Of a stretch of DNA of 64,000 bases, positions 10,317 to 21,491 are shown piece after piece. Source of the DNA: Epithemia pelagica (Eukaryota > Bacillariophyta > Bacillariophyceae > Surirellales > Surirellaceae). The position numbers and the translations under genes are program-made. The notes beneath the pieces are model-generated. The model was not told where the DNA came from, searched no databases, and saw only the letters and a list, made by a program, of their open reading frames with translations. The stretch spans positions 558,001 through 622,000 of the forward strand of contig OX337240.1 in assembly GCA_946965045.2 (NCBI GenBank), given 5' to 3'. Numbering within the stretch: position 1 is the first letter of the stretch; every line of letters starts with the position of its first letter.

Positions 10317-11416
10317 ATGTCGACTCCATCGGGTTCCAATGGCAACATATCGATCGAGGTCAACACGGACTACCAAGGAGCCATTCGATTTCCAGCATGG
10401 ATTTGTTTGGCCGTATTTAGCGGAGTCTGTTTGGTAGCCGCGTCGACCGAACTGGATTCCGAAGATCGTGGTTCGGAAGAACGATGGACAATGACTGTTT
10501 CGGCAATTAGTATGTCAGTCTCAATTGTTGCCACCCTCGCCTACCTCTTTGTTCGAGGCATCTTTCTTGGAACGCCAATTGCCGAAGGTGTCATGGTAGG
10601 TTACAAACGTTTCAGTTGCCAGGTTTTCGAAAAATGATTCGTGGATGAAAATCTGTCGAACAAAGTAGTCGCTCTCTCACGTGTTGTTGTCGAACCTGTT
10701 TCCAGACGATCATTCTCCTTACTTTCTGGGGAATTGGATTGCCAGTGATTATGGGTCCAAACAACGGCATTGCCGTGGCTGGAAACGTCGTTGTGAATGC
10801 CAATCTCTACTTTTTCTCTTGGATCAGTTTTGCCGTCTGTGTCTTGTTGACCTTGTCCTTGCTTCAAGAAACCATGGGCATTGACGCACGACAAACAGAA
10901 GGCAAGCAGGCTCGATGGTTCTTTCTCTTTGCCTCCAGTTTGGTCGTCATGGGTTCCGCTACCCGCGTCTTTAATGCTGACTCGAACCCGTGTGATCAGG
11001 ATGAATTCAATGGAGAGGAAATCAATGGAGAGAAATTCTGTAAGCGTGCAAAATTTGCCATTGCCTTGGGTGTCATTTCTGTCGTAGCCGCCCTCGCCAT
11101 GACTCTTGCCGTCTTCAAGCACTTGGCAGCTGCGATTATTGAACTTGGTGTCTCATCCTTGTTGATTATCCTTTGGACCTTTGGAGTTGGATTCATCACC
11201 TTTGGAGGAGCCTCGTCGCCTGGAACAAGTATCGGTAACCTCTACTTTTCTACCTGGATCTCGTTCGTCCTCACGGTCCTGTTGTTTGGGAAAAGTTTCC
11301 AGGAAACCTTGGGCATGGCGCAAGCTGGCCCTTCCACTACCAATGACCCCACTGCCCCCGACGAAAACAATCACGATGCCACTCCCCCAACTCTTCCAAA
11401 TGAAGAAGACTTTTAG
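10317..11416 (+). CDS. Multi-pass membrane protein with internal repeat, two exons, 329 aa
   Basis: Exon 1 10317-10595 and exon 2 10706-11416 are joined across a 110-bp GT-AG intron (phase 0; GTAGGT...TTCCAG). The protein has about eight hydrophobic helices arranged as repeats: each half contains a segment of the form NLYFxxWISFxxxVLL followed by QETxG (NLYFFSWISF near residue 120 and NLYFSTWISF near 277). The first exon has a related helix pair. The C-terminal tail is about 40 residues, acidic and Pro/Thr-rich, and ends DF. No transporter signature is recognised; function unknown. The start is the first ATG after a 5' leader rich in CAACAA/ATCATC words. Confidence 0.8.
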
Positions 11417-11582
11417 AATATTTGACACAGCTTATTGTATGAGAGGGAACAGCTCGTAAAGATAGCAGGGCCTAGCGTTAATCTTCGTTTTATAAATACA
11501 TCAACGTGACTTACGACTGTTCCCTAAGTAGTTGGAAGTTCAGATGCAACTTTGGTGCCCCATGCGACACAGTTGCATGTAT

Positions 11583-11773
11583 GGAACGTGAACTATCTTT
11601 ACCATTAGTTCATCCCAGTAGCTGTAGAGCTAGGTCCAACATAGCTGCTTCGTGGAAAGACTAGGATTTACCTCCAGAAGGAACGTGAATCTTCACAACA
11701 TTAGCGGATTCATCCCTGTAGCTGTAGAGCTAGGTCCGACACAGCTGCTTCGTGGAAAGACTAGGATTTACCT
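11583..11773. repeat. Imperfect tandem duplication, period about 100 bp
   Basis: A block containing GTAGCTGTAGAGCTAGGTCC and GACTAGGATTTACCT occurs at 11611-11673 and again at 11711-11773 with a few substitutions. The similarity extends weakly upstream to GGAACGTGAA at 11583 and 11680. Non-coding, downstream of the membrane protein gene. Confidence 0.8.
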
Positions 11774-11850
11774 AGGTTCTACCTAGTAAATCGCAAGGTA
11801 CCAAGAAAGCAATCTACCTGATGACTGATGATGTTTGATCTACAAACTCT

Positions 11851-11854
11851 GTTG

Positions 11855-11886
<32 letters not shown>

Positions 11887-11894
11887 GATGATGA
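11851..11894. repeat. Microsatellite (GTT)n(GGT)n(GAT)n
   Basis: Seven GTT units run into about five GGT units and then three GAT units. A plus-strand frame through it (11828-12205) has no other support. Confidence 0.9.
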
Positions 11895-12454
11895 TTCTGA
11901 AATTTATGAGAACGGCAAAAGAATTACGGCAGATGGTTTCGATCCAAACCAACCGCACCTTTCGTGGCCGTTTTGCGAGAGCACCCATTGTGGCCCGTTC
12001 ACGGTCCAAAGATGTGAGGATCTCGTGTTTCGCACGACAACCTGTAAACAAGATGACTAACGGAATGGAACCGTCATCAAAGCATGGTACGGCAACTTTG
12101 CCTCGACTGTTTACCATGTGCATCCATGCATTGAACGGATCTTCCCGTCACGTATCGTGGTTTAAGTGGAATTTCCTTCCGTTTGAACCGAGGAGCCAGG
12201 ATTGAGTCCACCTAGCTTGGTCTTGGTTTGGTCTTTCCCGGACCGTGCGAAAAGGTTTCTGTACGGGACACAGTACACAATTATCAATCGCGCCCGCCGG
12301 GCTCTCTCTGCGCCACCACAATCTCTCCAAGGATTGCCACATTTTACATTTTGCCAATGTGCCCATATCGATTGTCCATTCTCATTTTTTCACGAGGCAG
12401 CTGTGTTTCTTCTCTGGTGTTGTAGCGCACAAGCAACAGGAACATCGAGTCGAC

Positions 12455-13531
12455 ATGTCTTGCACAAGACGGAACCATGCACTTTATTGGGTAAGATATC
12501 CAAGAATACGCTGGATGAGGCTTGTTCTGTGCCTCATTCTTCTCTCCAGCAGCACTACAACCATCCAAGCCGCATATCCCACACCACCAACAACAACAAC
12601 ACCCTGCGATTGTCCTTTGTTGAGTTATATATTTCGTCTGGATTTCAGTTTGCCCTGTGTCCGTTCGTCACAACACAATACTTCCTCCTGCATTGTGGAA
12701 CCTGTGCTCGGAAGCAGCAGCAACCAGGACAAGCTGAGTCCCATCCAACTCAGTCTCATTCAAGTATTGGAATTGGGACGCTCGTCGTGGAACAATGACT
12801 TAATCGTCTTGGAACAAACCGAGTATTCGGTCGAGAACGCGGTGCCCTTCATGTCGGATGGATCCTTTTTTGCCTACACCCCCTCCAATGGGACGGCAAC
12901 GACCACCACTTTTCCAGTCGTGGGCTTGCAACTCAACATGGTGGGCATCAATCAAGACCGACAAGCCTTGGTTCTGGGCAGTGCCCTACTGTTTGAACCA
13001 AGTCCTTCCAATTGTCCTTCCTTTCCCCGGTTACCAGCGGGAACGCAACTGGGATGGGCACAAGTCATTCATGTCTCGGAGAGCAGTTCGAAAGGGTGTA
13101 GTGGTACGTGGAGTCGCCTGATTTGCTGACACAGAGCTTGAGTACTCACAAATTCTGCTCCTGACGTCTGTTGCGGTTCGCGTGTTCCTTCCCACGTTTT
13201 CTCATCATTTCCCATCCACAATTTTTTGCGTGTGGCCATTCTCATTCGACAGACGTGATCCACCAACGGCGCACAAGGGATGCTTTACCCGTGACAGGTA
13301 CGCCTCCATGGATTCGATGCGGAGAGTATTTGCAGCAGCATCGTATCCTTCTGACACGTTTGTGGTATTTCCAATTTCATTGTCTCATGGCTGTCCATGT
13401 CCACAGACAACTCTGTCCGGACAAGCTCCAAAGGGCCTCCATGTGCCTTGGATGTAGCCGCCGCCTTTGTCCAACAGCAGAAGCAGCAGGTCCAACGGCA
13501 CCACGCCCGAGCCGAGGATCGTCGACGGTGA
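12455..13531 (+). CDS. Secreted hypothetical protein, three exons, 287 aa
   Basis: Exons 12455-13103, 13253-13342 and 13407-13531 join in frame (both introns phase 1; first intron GTACGT...CGACAG, second GTATCC...CCACAG, 64 bp). The ATG at 12455 gives an N-terminus with basic residues followed by LVLCLILLSSS, a plausible secretory signal peptide. The mature part has spaced cysteines (CDCPLLSYIFRLDF, SLPCV, SSCIVEP) and a VVGLQLNMVG / ALVLGSALLFEPS / LGWAQVIHV pattern suggesting beta strands. The C-terminus is Gln/His/Arg-rich. I do not recognise the family. Upstream codons are open to 12245, but the encoded leader looks non-coding. Confidence 0.6.
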
Positions 13532-14213
13532 AAGTGGTAGGGCACTGAACGCGCCGAATCATTGATTTCGTGGAACCCAACCGTCGGTTCGTCGCACCAT
13601 GTCTGTTGGATACTTTTTTATGGAATAGAGAGTTATAGAATTTGGGTGTCTAGGTAGTTGTGATGTGATTCTTGTAGCCGCAACATTTTCGTGGTGGTGG
13701 ACCGGAAACTCTCGCCATAGCTGAGATACCACCTGCAACGCTTCTTACATAGTGAATCTTGACAACAGGATTCCCCTCTTTCCTTCCTGCCGTGGTGTCA
13801 ATTCTACGTTGGCACTTCTTAGCACCATGGACGGCAGGATGGAGCGTCTTTGCATCATGGTCTTCGGCACAAGAGATGCGAGGCACTTCACCGCGGTAAA
13901 TGCGACCGAAACCCTTTTGAATTCTCCGCATAATAAGCGACCTATGAGCGACCTTTCTTCCAGACCCACGGGGCAACCCGGCATGGATTTTTCGGGAACG
14001 CGACAATGGGCATGACCAGCACCACACATGTTGTGAACCACCATGCCCCTGGTTGTCTCGGACCATGACGTATCGTCCTTGACACATTTGGTCCTCCCAA
14101 CGGCGACACAAACTCCAAATCCAACCTTTAAATCCTTTGCAGCGGATTGCTGCCGCCGTCGACACTGTTCTTGTCGTTCTTTCGGGTTCGTGGTGGCTGG
14201 TTGGTGGATTGCC
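13532..14213. other. Intergenic region upstream of DNA ligase
   Basis: A 281-codon minus-strand frame (13650-14495) spans it, but it overlaps the ligase leader and resembles no family. The ligase frame itself is open back to 14043, so the leader may be longer. Confidence 0.35.
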
Positions 14214-17200
14214 ATGACATTTCTTTGGCGTAGTCGTACGACCATGGCGCGAGCCAGGACGGTTCGTTCTTGTTCGTGCATCGAGATTCAAATCCAAGGA
14301 CGACGCCCTCTTTGTTCGGTTCCGTTTCCTTCCTTGTGGACCCACCGAGACAGAAGGACGACGACAAGGCGACCACCACGGTTGGCCTTTCAGTCGTTCG
14401 AGATCACCACAACGACACAGCAACAGAGAAGGAGTAGTAGTAGTGCAAGTAGAACTACAACCACATGGATGGTTCGTCCACCATGGCGAAACCATTGGTC
14501 GATGAGGGGTGCTCCCCTTCGATCCTTTGCCACTTCCAATTCGCTGGAATCTCCGTCTTCGTCTTCTTCTTCTTTGGCCCGTGACAGCGCTTCCAGCACC
14601 GACAAGAAGGCGAACGATGCAGACATCGAAAGTGTCTATGAAGAACTCGTATCCCTGTCATCCACGATTCGTCAATACGATGCCTGGTACTATAACGATC
14701 CATCCGGAACGACTCACCACCCTTCCATACTAAAAAGTGACGAGAGTGGAGTTTCACCACTACCATTCCAGAATCCTCCCTCGGATGACGAATACGATGC
14801 CTTGGTGCTTCGAGAAGCACACTTGTGTCAAGAGTATCCACACTTGTTGCAACGATTGGAAACAGAAACTCAATTGGGGTCTCGTGCCACACGGTATGGA
14901 GGACGGGTAGGTTCCATTGTGGTCCTCCAAGATTCCCAAACAGCAACCACCACCACAACCAGCTCCTCCTCATCCTCAATCTTCCAGGATGAGGACGAGC
15001 AAGACATGTCTTCCTCGAATGAAACGACAACAACATCAACTGTTGCTTCCTCTTCCGATCGGTTTGCCCTGAAACAACGCCATGGACGTCGCATGTTGTC
15101 CTTGGACAATCTTGTCACCCGCGAAGAACTCGGATATTGGTTGGATCGCGTGGCCAAAGCAGCAGTAGCAACAGCAGCGACCTCGCATTCGGACCACAAC
15201 CAATCTTTCTCCAACGACAAGAACCACATGGACAACCATAAGACCATTGACATTACGACGGAACCCAAAATTGATGGTCTGTCCTTGTCCTTGCGGTACA
15301 CTCGAACCGAACACGTCAATCGCAACGACGACGACAAGAACAACACGGTGTGGACCTTGCAATGGGCGGCTACACGAGGAGATGGACACTGGGGACAAGA
15401 TGTCACGGCAACGATTCAGGCCAATGCCAAGAGCTTGGGAATTCCCTTGGAATTCTTGAAGAATCACCCGTTGGACCATGAGGACGTCAGTGTGATGGAA
15501 ATTCGAGGGGAAGTCGTCTTTCCGACATCCGTCTTTCGACACGAGGAAGCACTCTCCAACTTTTCCAATCCACGCAATGCTGCCAGTGGTATTTTGTTGC
15601 GCAAAGACGAGACAGACGAATCGAGAGACTTGCAAAGCAATCTCCGATTTTATACCTATGACATGGTTTTGTTGGCCGAGGAGGATTCCGTGACAGTGGC
15701 ACCAACGACGACTTTGGATCAATCGAGTGGCAATGAAATTCGCCAAACACTGGAACAATTGGGATTCATTCTACCCAGACCCTTTGTGACCACCACGCTC
15801 CATCTTCCTCCTGATCTGGAGACGTTGAGCAATGTGTGGAATGATACCGATATTTCTGGTATGCTCGAGTATCTGGAACAACTGAAATTGCATCGCGAGA
15901 ACGAGGGAACAATGGCAGTTCCTTCACCCGCAAAGCGAAAAAGTTTGAAGAAAGGAGGCAGTCGCAATACCACACCAAAAGACTGGCAAAATCTTTGGGG
16001 TGATTACGAAATGGATGGTTGTGTGCACAAAGTAGACAATGCCACAATTCGAACTCAAATGGGAGAAACAAGCCGGGCACCACGATGGGCCGTGGCACAC
16101 AAATTTCCCGCCAAAGCTGCCGTGACGAGACTCGTAGGATTGGATGTACAGGTTGGTCGAACGGGAGTGCTGACTCCCGTGGCTGTCTTGGAACCAGTCA
16201 CCTTGGATGGAGTTACCATCAAAAGTGCCACCTTGCATAATTTTGGAAAAATGCGAGAAATATTGCTTGAGGATGGAGGCGACGCAATGCAAGCAACGTT
16301 GGATACCAGCAAAAGCAGCAATGCGCAGATTATTCCGAGAGGTGTGTCTGTAATGGTTCGTCGATCAGGAGATGTCATTCCTCAGGTATTTCAACGCGTT
16401 AGTTCCTTGGTTACAAGTACGCAACACGACGGTACCACTAGTGACAACGAGACTATTTCCTTGGCAACCCCCCAAACATGTCCAGCCTGTGGCTCACCAG
16501 TCGAACAAACAATGGCACGATCATCTACCAAAGAACCAACGGGCCAAATCGTTCGATGCACGGGACCTATGCTACTCTGCGAACCTCGCGCCTTGGGCAA
16601 TCTGCAGTTTGCCTTTGCACGGGATGCATTCAATGTGAAAGGTTTGTCGGAATCTCGCCTACGGCAGTTACGAGAAGAGGGCTTGGTACAGGTTCCTAGT
16701 GACTTGTTTCGTCTCACCCGAAACGAAACCGAATTTGTGGAAAAAGTTTCCGAATTGCATGGATGGGGTGAAAAATCGGCTCTCAACTTGGCCCATGCGA
16801 CCAATAAAGTGGCGACAGAAGGAGTTTCGTTGTCCAGATTTATCTATTCTCTCGGAGTGCCCTTTGTCGGTAAGGGCGCATCCGAAATTGTCGCGAGCGT
16901 GTACAAATCCGTGGATGCCTTCTTGTTGGACATTAAGAATGTGCCACAACTGCAGTACCCTGATCTGGAATCGTTTCCATATCTTCGAGAAGAAAATGAT
17001 TCGACCAAAGGTATCGGACCAGCACTCTTGGAATCTCTTGTTCGATTTTCCCTCGAAGCATCCGTTGTACGAAATGTCTTGGAACTGCGAGAGTTGGTTC
17101 ATGTAATTGATGAACCTCGGGGTACGGAGAACACGGTGGACCAACTCAATCCAATGGACGGGCCGCTCAAGGGAATGAACGTGGTTTTCACGGGCAAGTT

Positions 17201-17750
17201 AGACGGTTTTAGCCGAAACGAAGCACAAAACATGGCCAAACAAATGGGGGCGACAAAAACGTCCGTAAAGGTGACAAAAGCCACTGACTTGGTTGTGGCG
17301 GGAGAAAAAGCTGGATCCAAACTGTCTGACGCTGAGTCACTAGGCATTCGCGTCATGGATGCCAATGAATTTGTGGAGTTACACAAGTCTCAAACATGGA
17401 ACGAACCGTCACAAGAAGGAAAAGTCGAACCTGGAAAATTGGCTGTCGATCCAGAAAGGACTGCTGTTGGAGATCCAACGATGAAGGGAGGACCCCTGCA
17501 GGGCATGAAAGTTGTATTTTCTGGTTCCTTGGGACGCATCAACAGAGAGAAGGCCCAGCGCATTGCTCTACAATTAGGGGCAAAGTCCACCTCGACAAGC
17601 GTCACCAAGCTGACGGATTTGGTCGTTATCGGAAGTAGGGCTCGGAAGAATGTGCGGGAGGATGCAGAGCAACTTGAAATCACAGTCATGGAGGCAGACG
17701 AATTTCTCTCTTTGGCGAAATCGTTGGAAGCTGAGGAAACCACGAACTGA
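14214..17750 (+). CDS. ligA: Bacterial-type NAD+-dependent DNA ligase with two BRCT domains, 1,178 aa
   Basis: LigA enzymes seal nicks in DNA using NAD+ as the adenylate donor. The order here is complete: a domain Ia region with EYDALVLREAH near residue 195, the adenylation motif EPKIDGLSLSLRY with Lys352, the OB-fold signature GRTGVLTPVAVLEPV near 650 and ATLHNFG, MVRRSGDVIPQ, a four-Cys zinc site beginning CPACG at 756, helix-hairpin-helix repeats, and two C-terminal BRCT domains (about 982-1056 and 1092-1170). Bacterial LigA is about 670 aa with one BRCT. This one is longer through Ser/Thr-rich insertions, a Ser/Thr/Arg-rich N-terminus of about 130 residues that could be an organelle-targeting leader, and the extra BRCT. 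The start is uncertain: ATGs occur at 14043, 14214 and 14244. No intron is needed. Confidence 0.92.
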   Translation: MTFLWRSRTTMARARTVRSCSCIEIQIQGRRPLCSVPFPSLWTHRDRRTTTRRPPRLAFQSFEITTTTQQQRRSSSSASRTTTTWMVRPPWRNHWSMRGAPLRSFATSNSLESPSSSSSSLARDSASSTDKKANDADIESVYEELVSLSSTIRQYDAWYYNDPSGTTHHPSILKSDESGVSPLPFQNPPSDDEYDALVLREAHLCQEYPHLLQRLETETQLGSRATRYGGRVGSIVVLQDSQTATTTTTSSSSSSIFQDEDEQDMSSSNETTTTSTVASSSDRFALKQRHGRRMLSLDNLVTREELGYWLDRVAKAAVATAATSHSDHNQSFSNDKNHMDNHKTIDITTEPKIDGLSLSLRYTRTEHVNRNDDDKNNTVWTLQWAATRGDGHWGQDVTATIQANAKSLGIPLEFLKNHPLDHEDVSVMEIRGEVVFPTSVFRHEEALSNFSNPRNAASGILLRKDETDESRDLQSNLRFYTYDMVLLAEEDSVTVAPTTTLDQSSGNEIRQTLEQLGFILPRPFVTTTLHLPPDLETLSNVWNDTDISGMLEYLEQLKLHRENEGTMAVPSPAKRKSLKKGGSRNTTPKDWQNLWGDYEMDGCVHKVDNATIRTQMGETSRAPRWAVAHKFPAKAAVTRLVGLDVQVGRTGVLTPVAVLEPVTLDGVTIKSATLHNFGKMREILLEDGGDAMQATLDTSKSSNAQIIPRGVSVMVRRSGDVIPQVFQRVSSLVTSTQHDGTTSDNETISLATPQTCPACGSPVEQTMARSSTKEPTGQIVRCTGPMLLCEPRALGNLQFAFARDAFNVKGLSESRLRQLREEGLVQVPSDLFRLTRNETEFVEKVSELHGWGEKSALNLAHATNKVATEGVSLSRFIYSLGVPFVGKGASEIVASVYKSVDAFLLDIKNVPQLQYPDLESFPYLREENDSTKGIGPALLESLVRFSLEASVVRNVLELRELVHVIDEPRGTENTVDQLNPMDGPLKGMNVVFTGKLDGFSRNEAQNMAKQMGATKTSVKVTKATDLVVAGEKAGSKLSDAESLGIRVMDANEFVELHKSQTWNEPSQEGKVEPGKLAVDPERTAVGDPTMKGGPLQGMKVVFSGSLGRINREKAQRIALQLGAKSTSTSVTKLTDLVVIGSRARKNVREDAEQLEITVMEADEFLSLAKSLEAEETTN

Positions 17751-18032
17751 CAATATTTCTATCTCTTTGCCCAACTTCCGAATTGGTAGAGTATCTCGTC
17801 ATGCATGTGATACCTAGCGAAAACATGCTTCTATTGGCAGCTACCACAGCGATGGATTTGACCCAGTCCCAAGTGTGACTGTATAGTGACTGTATAGTCC
17901 CCACTTCCAGTTTTGCAGCAGGTCAAGGGAATAGATAGAGCACTAAAGCTGCTCTGTGTTTTAGTATCTAAACGAAGCAGTCCGGCGAGTGTCAGTGAAC
18001 CTTTGATACAACGCTACTACCTAGGTAGTTAG
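17751..18032. other. Convergent intergenic region
   Basis: Short gap between the ends of the ligase and glucanase genes. No feature seen beyond a duplicated GACTGTATAGT word near 17878. Confidence 0.4.
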
Positions 18033-20555
18033 TTATCCGAACGCATTGTCCGGCCCCTTCTCATTCAAGTGTGCTCGAATCTCTTCATAGTTTCCGAGTT
18101 TGGGTAGATTTAACGAGGAGCGAATGAGATTGCTTTCCGAGGAACAAATGGGTCGGAATGCCGGTGTTTTTCGGATCAACTCATTGAATCCAGGACTGCA
18201 TCTCATGGCCAGGACAAAGCCAATGACGCCTCCCAACACGGCAATGCCCACTCCACTCAGTACCAACACCCCGGCCGGGATACTACTACGACTGCGGTCA
18301 TAGGCGCCAGAGTACTCATCGTCCGTGTAGTAGTAATTGATTTGTTCGTCCTCGGAAATGGTACGGTTTTGTTCCACCAGCATGGCAATCCCTCCAAAAT
18401 CACACGTGGCACCCTGGGTGAAATATCGGGCAAAGTAATCCGAAATCAGAGTATTGGCCTGGTCCAAAAAGGCATCGCCGTGGAGGTCCAAAATTGCTTC
18501 CCGGGTGCTATTGGTAGCATTTTCCATTTCCAACACATAGGTGACCGCCTTGCGCACGGAAGAATCCAATTGATTGCGTTTCACGACACAAACATAGTCG
18601 TTATTGTCTTCCCGAGAGCACGCATGTGTAATATCTTGATTGGTCGTCAGACTGCCCCGAGGAATCCATCCCTTATCCAAAGCCGCCATGTACGACCATT
18701 GAGGATCGTACAAGTCTGTGCGAAAGTTCTGCCAACAGAAGAAGTTTTTGCTTCCATGAGCACACACGCACACACACACAAAATGATTCTCACCGACACA
18801 CACGCACTTACCCAAAAATAAAATCCATGGGCAATGCGCGCAAAGGCGTCCAATTTCTTGAGTGCCAAATTTCGCATGACATTGTCCGTGTCGTCCAAAT
18901 GCTTGGGTGCCCCCGGGGGTGCCTTGACCCAATCTCGACCGGTCAAGGGATCTCCACTGGATTCCTTGATCCAATCCCGCGTGGAGGGACAAAATCCATA
19001 AATCGGACCCGACAGACCCGTCCCATAGGGCCCCTGCAAGGGTTTGGAGGGATCCAATGGAACACCGGGTTGACTGCTGCCCAAATAGGAATCGGCACAC
19101 ACCTGAAACTTGCAAGGCAATCGTGGAAAGCCTGGTAAATTGTCATTGAATCCATTCAACCACATGGCACAATTGTCCGTGGCCAAGGACCATTCACCGA
19201 CAATGACGGGTCCAAATTCCCGTTCCATTTCGGCCAAGGCACCCTTCATGGAACAGGCATTTTTATAAAAGCCAATACGTGAATCGGGATCTCGCCAGGC
19301 TTGATAAATGTGGGTATCCAAGGCTCGTTCGGGACATCCTTCCATGAAACCACCCCAAATACTCGTATCCAATCGAAAGGAATCATGCATAATGTATTTC
19401 CAATAGGGAGCCGATTGTTTGACAATCAAGTATCCTTCCCAATAAAATCGTTTGAGTACCTCAATGGGTGTATATTGCCAGGGTTCATTGACGGGTTCCA
19501 ATCCCAAAACGGCCGGATGTCCGGCATAGCGATCGACAATGTCTTGAATGACGGCCAAGGAATGTTGGACGTTTTCGTAATTGATACTGGGATAACTGGC
19601 GGTGGATTGATCAAAGTATCCCAACCAGCGAGCATCCCGAATCGGCCAATGCTGAAAGGAAATTTGATCCACATATTCGGCACTGACCGTAGTAGAGAAA
19701 AGGACCAGAAAAGAGAGCGACAAAAAGTACAGTTTGCAAATGTTTCGTTGGATATCAGTGTTCACACAAGACCCTGTTGCCACAAGATCAACCAACACTC
19801 AAGTGGTTTCACAACACTCTCCAACACACACACACACACACTTACCCAAGGGCCGACGTCCATTCAAAGCCCATGGCCTGTCCAGAATTGTCAAATCCAT
19901 TTTGCGAATCCTTCATGGTATGAATATCAAACAAGACGGACAGTCCATGCGAATAGGCCCAATCCAAGAGATTGTCAATATACTCCAAGGCACCGTCAAA
20001 GCAGCCATCCGCATACGGTCCATAGGGTCGATAGAGGTAATCTCCCACGGGCAACCGCAAGGAATTGACGGCCCCGCTAGTGGCCAATTGGGCAATAATG
20101 TCTTCGGTCACCCAGCGATCCCAATGATGTCGCAATTGTCGATTGGCTTCCGTGGCACCCAGTACTTGACAAAAGGTATAGGTGTCAAAGGCGGTACTGT
20201 TTTCACCCCCACTCAAAAATTGATAAAACAAGGAGGGTGTAATCCAGGGTTCCAAAACCATCCATCCACCCAAATTGACTCCACGAATTTGATTGTTGAA
20301 CGGACGGGCATGTTCATCCGCCGAACACGTCATGGTCTGATTGTGGGCCAAAAAATGACGAAATTGGGTCCATTCCGAAGCATCGGTATAGTCGGTCGTG
20401 CGGCTGCTGGTGGTTGTGGTGTCCTCGGTACGAGAGCTGCGGCTGCTGGTTTCTCCCGACAAGGAGACGGACGAACTGGAATCCACCCCAGTCAGGAGAC
20501 TCAACAGTACCAGGCCGAGCAACTGCAGCAGCTTGTAGGGAGTCTGGATCGCCAT
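18033..20555 (-). CDS. GH5 exo-1,3-beta-glucanase with C-terminal membrane anchor, three exons, 758 aa
   Basis: Exons on the minus strand are 20555-19846, 19682-18812 and 18728-18033; both introns start GTAAGTG and end CAG. The N-terminus (MAIQTPYKLLQLLGLVLLSLLTG) is a signal peptide; the next upstream in-frame codons include a stop. The glycosidase domain has RGVNLGGWMVLEPWITPS, LRLPVGDY, the acid/base Glu303 in LEPVNEPW and the nucleophile Glu400 in VIVGEWSLAT, matching the yeast EXG1-type GH5 group that removes glucose from beta-1,3-glucans. The family match stops near residue 527. A further extracellular segment leads to one membrane helix at about 678-702 and a basic cytosolic tail of about 55 residues. 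It would act at the cell surface or in an endomembrane lumen, plausibly on chrysolaminarin or wall glucan (inference). Confidence 0.9.
19824..19842 (-). repeat. (GT)n at the 5' end of glucanase intron 1
   Basis: On the gene strand the first intron reads GTAAGTGTGTGTGTGTGTGT, so the splice donor merges into a dinucleotide repeat. Intron 2 also begins GTAAGTGCGTGTGTGT. Confidence 0.85.
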
Positions 20556-20923
20556 CCTTTGGTGTTGTTCAAGGACACAATCAATCACGACTCGTTGACA
20601 CCCAAAGGCAAAAATAGTCAATGGACCAAAGACGGCCAACAAAAGCACTCAATGAAGCAGAAATACTATAGTGTCACTCGACGATGAGATGATCAAGACG
20701 TTTGTTGTTGTGGTATCCGTGTCAGAAACAGCTTCCACAGTACAAAGGCAGAAACAAGGTCGACACAAGTGGTATTCTTCTCGTGTAGAGTATAATAGAC
20801 CAACGTCGCTCTGTTTTTTATTCAATCGGATGGATGGATGGATCGCATAGATCCAAGATCTGCGTACTGTTTTCGCGATGCGCGACAACGAATCTTTTCG
20901 AAAGCGAATCATCCCCAACTTTA

Positions 20924-21017
20924 CTGGAGTTGGTTCCAGTCGTGCGACCCGTCTGGACGTCCACCCTACAATCCCTGGAGTTGGCTCCAGTTGTGCGACC
21001 CGTCTGGACGTCCACCC
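20924..21017. repeat. Two tandem units, period 51 bp
   Basis: CTGGAGTTGG... to ...GGACGTCCACCC occurs at 20924-20966 and 20975-21017 with two differences. Non-coding as far as can be seen. Confidence 0.9.
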
Positions 21018-21469
21018 GCTACAAATCGGAGGCGGAGAATCGCGTGTATGCGCGCGCTCCCAGAACAAAAAAGGCGCGCGAACGAAAGGTGCAATTCAGA
21101 TTTTGGAGTGAAGGGCGCAACGCCATTGCGGGCTCTCTTCTTTGTGTGTATTGTATGGCCAACACGTTGTTCGTGGAAAGACCATCTACTGTGAATCTCC
21201 TCTTTCTACGGCTACAGACAATCGAGGCCCCTACTCATGGACACGATCCACGGCGCTGCCACAAAAAGAATGAAACCAATCACCAATGCACCACCGGTAG
21301 GATGATCGCAACGATTCGAGTCCGCCATCTTGCAGCCGTGTCAAACGAGTGGTGGGGGATCGTATCGACCACCAACCACGGCTCCAAATCAACCGTGGCT
21401 CCATCACTAACCAAGCCAACACTTCGTTCCACAAATGGGAAGGATGGAGGGAGTCGTTGAGACTGAGGA

Positions 21470-21491
21470 TTGCTTGCTTGCTTGCTTGCTT
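21470..21491. repeat. (TTGC)n microsatellite
   Basis: Five to six tandem TTGC/GCTT units. Confidence 0.9.

Noticed and set aside
11828-12205. 125-codon frame through the GTT/GGT microsatellite
   Set aside because: The start is low-complexity translation of the repeat; no other support.
13650-14495. 281-codon minus-strand open frame
   Set aside because: It overlaps the ligase leader in antisense, resembles no family and has Arg/His/Cys-rich composition typical of a shadow frame.
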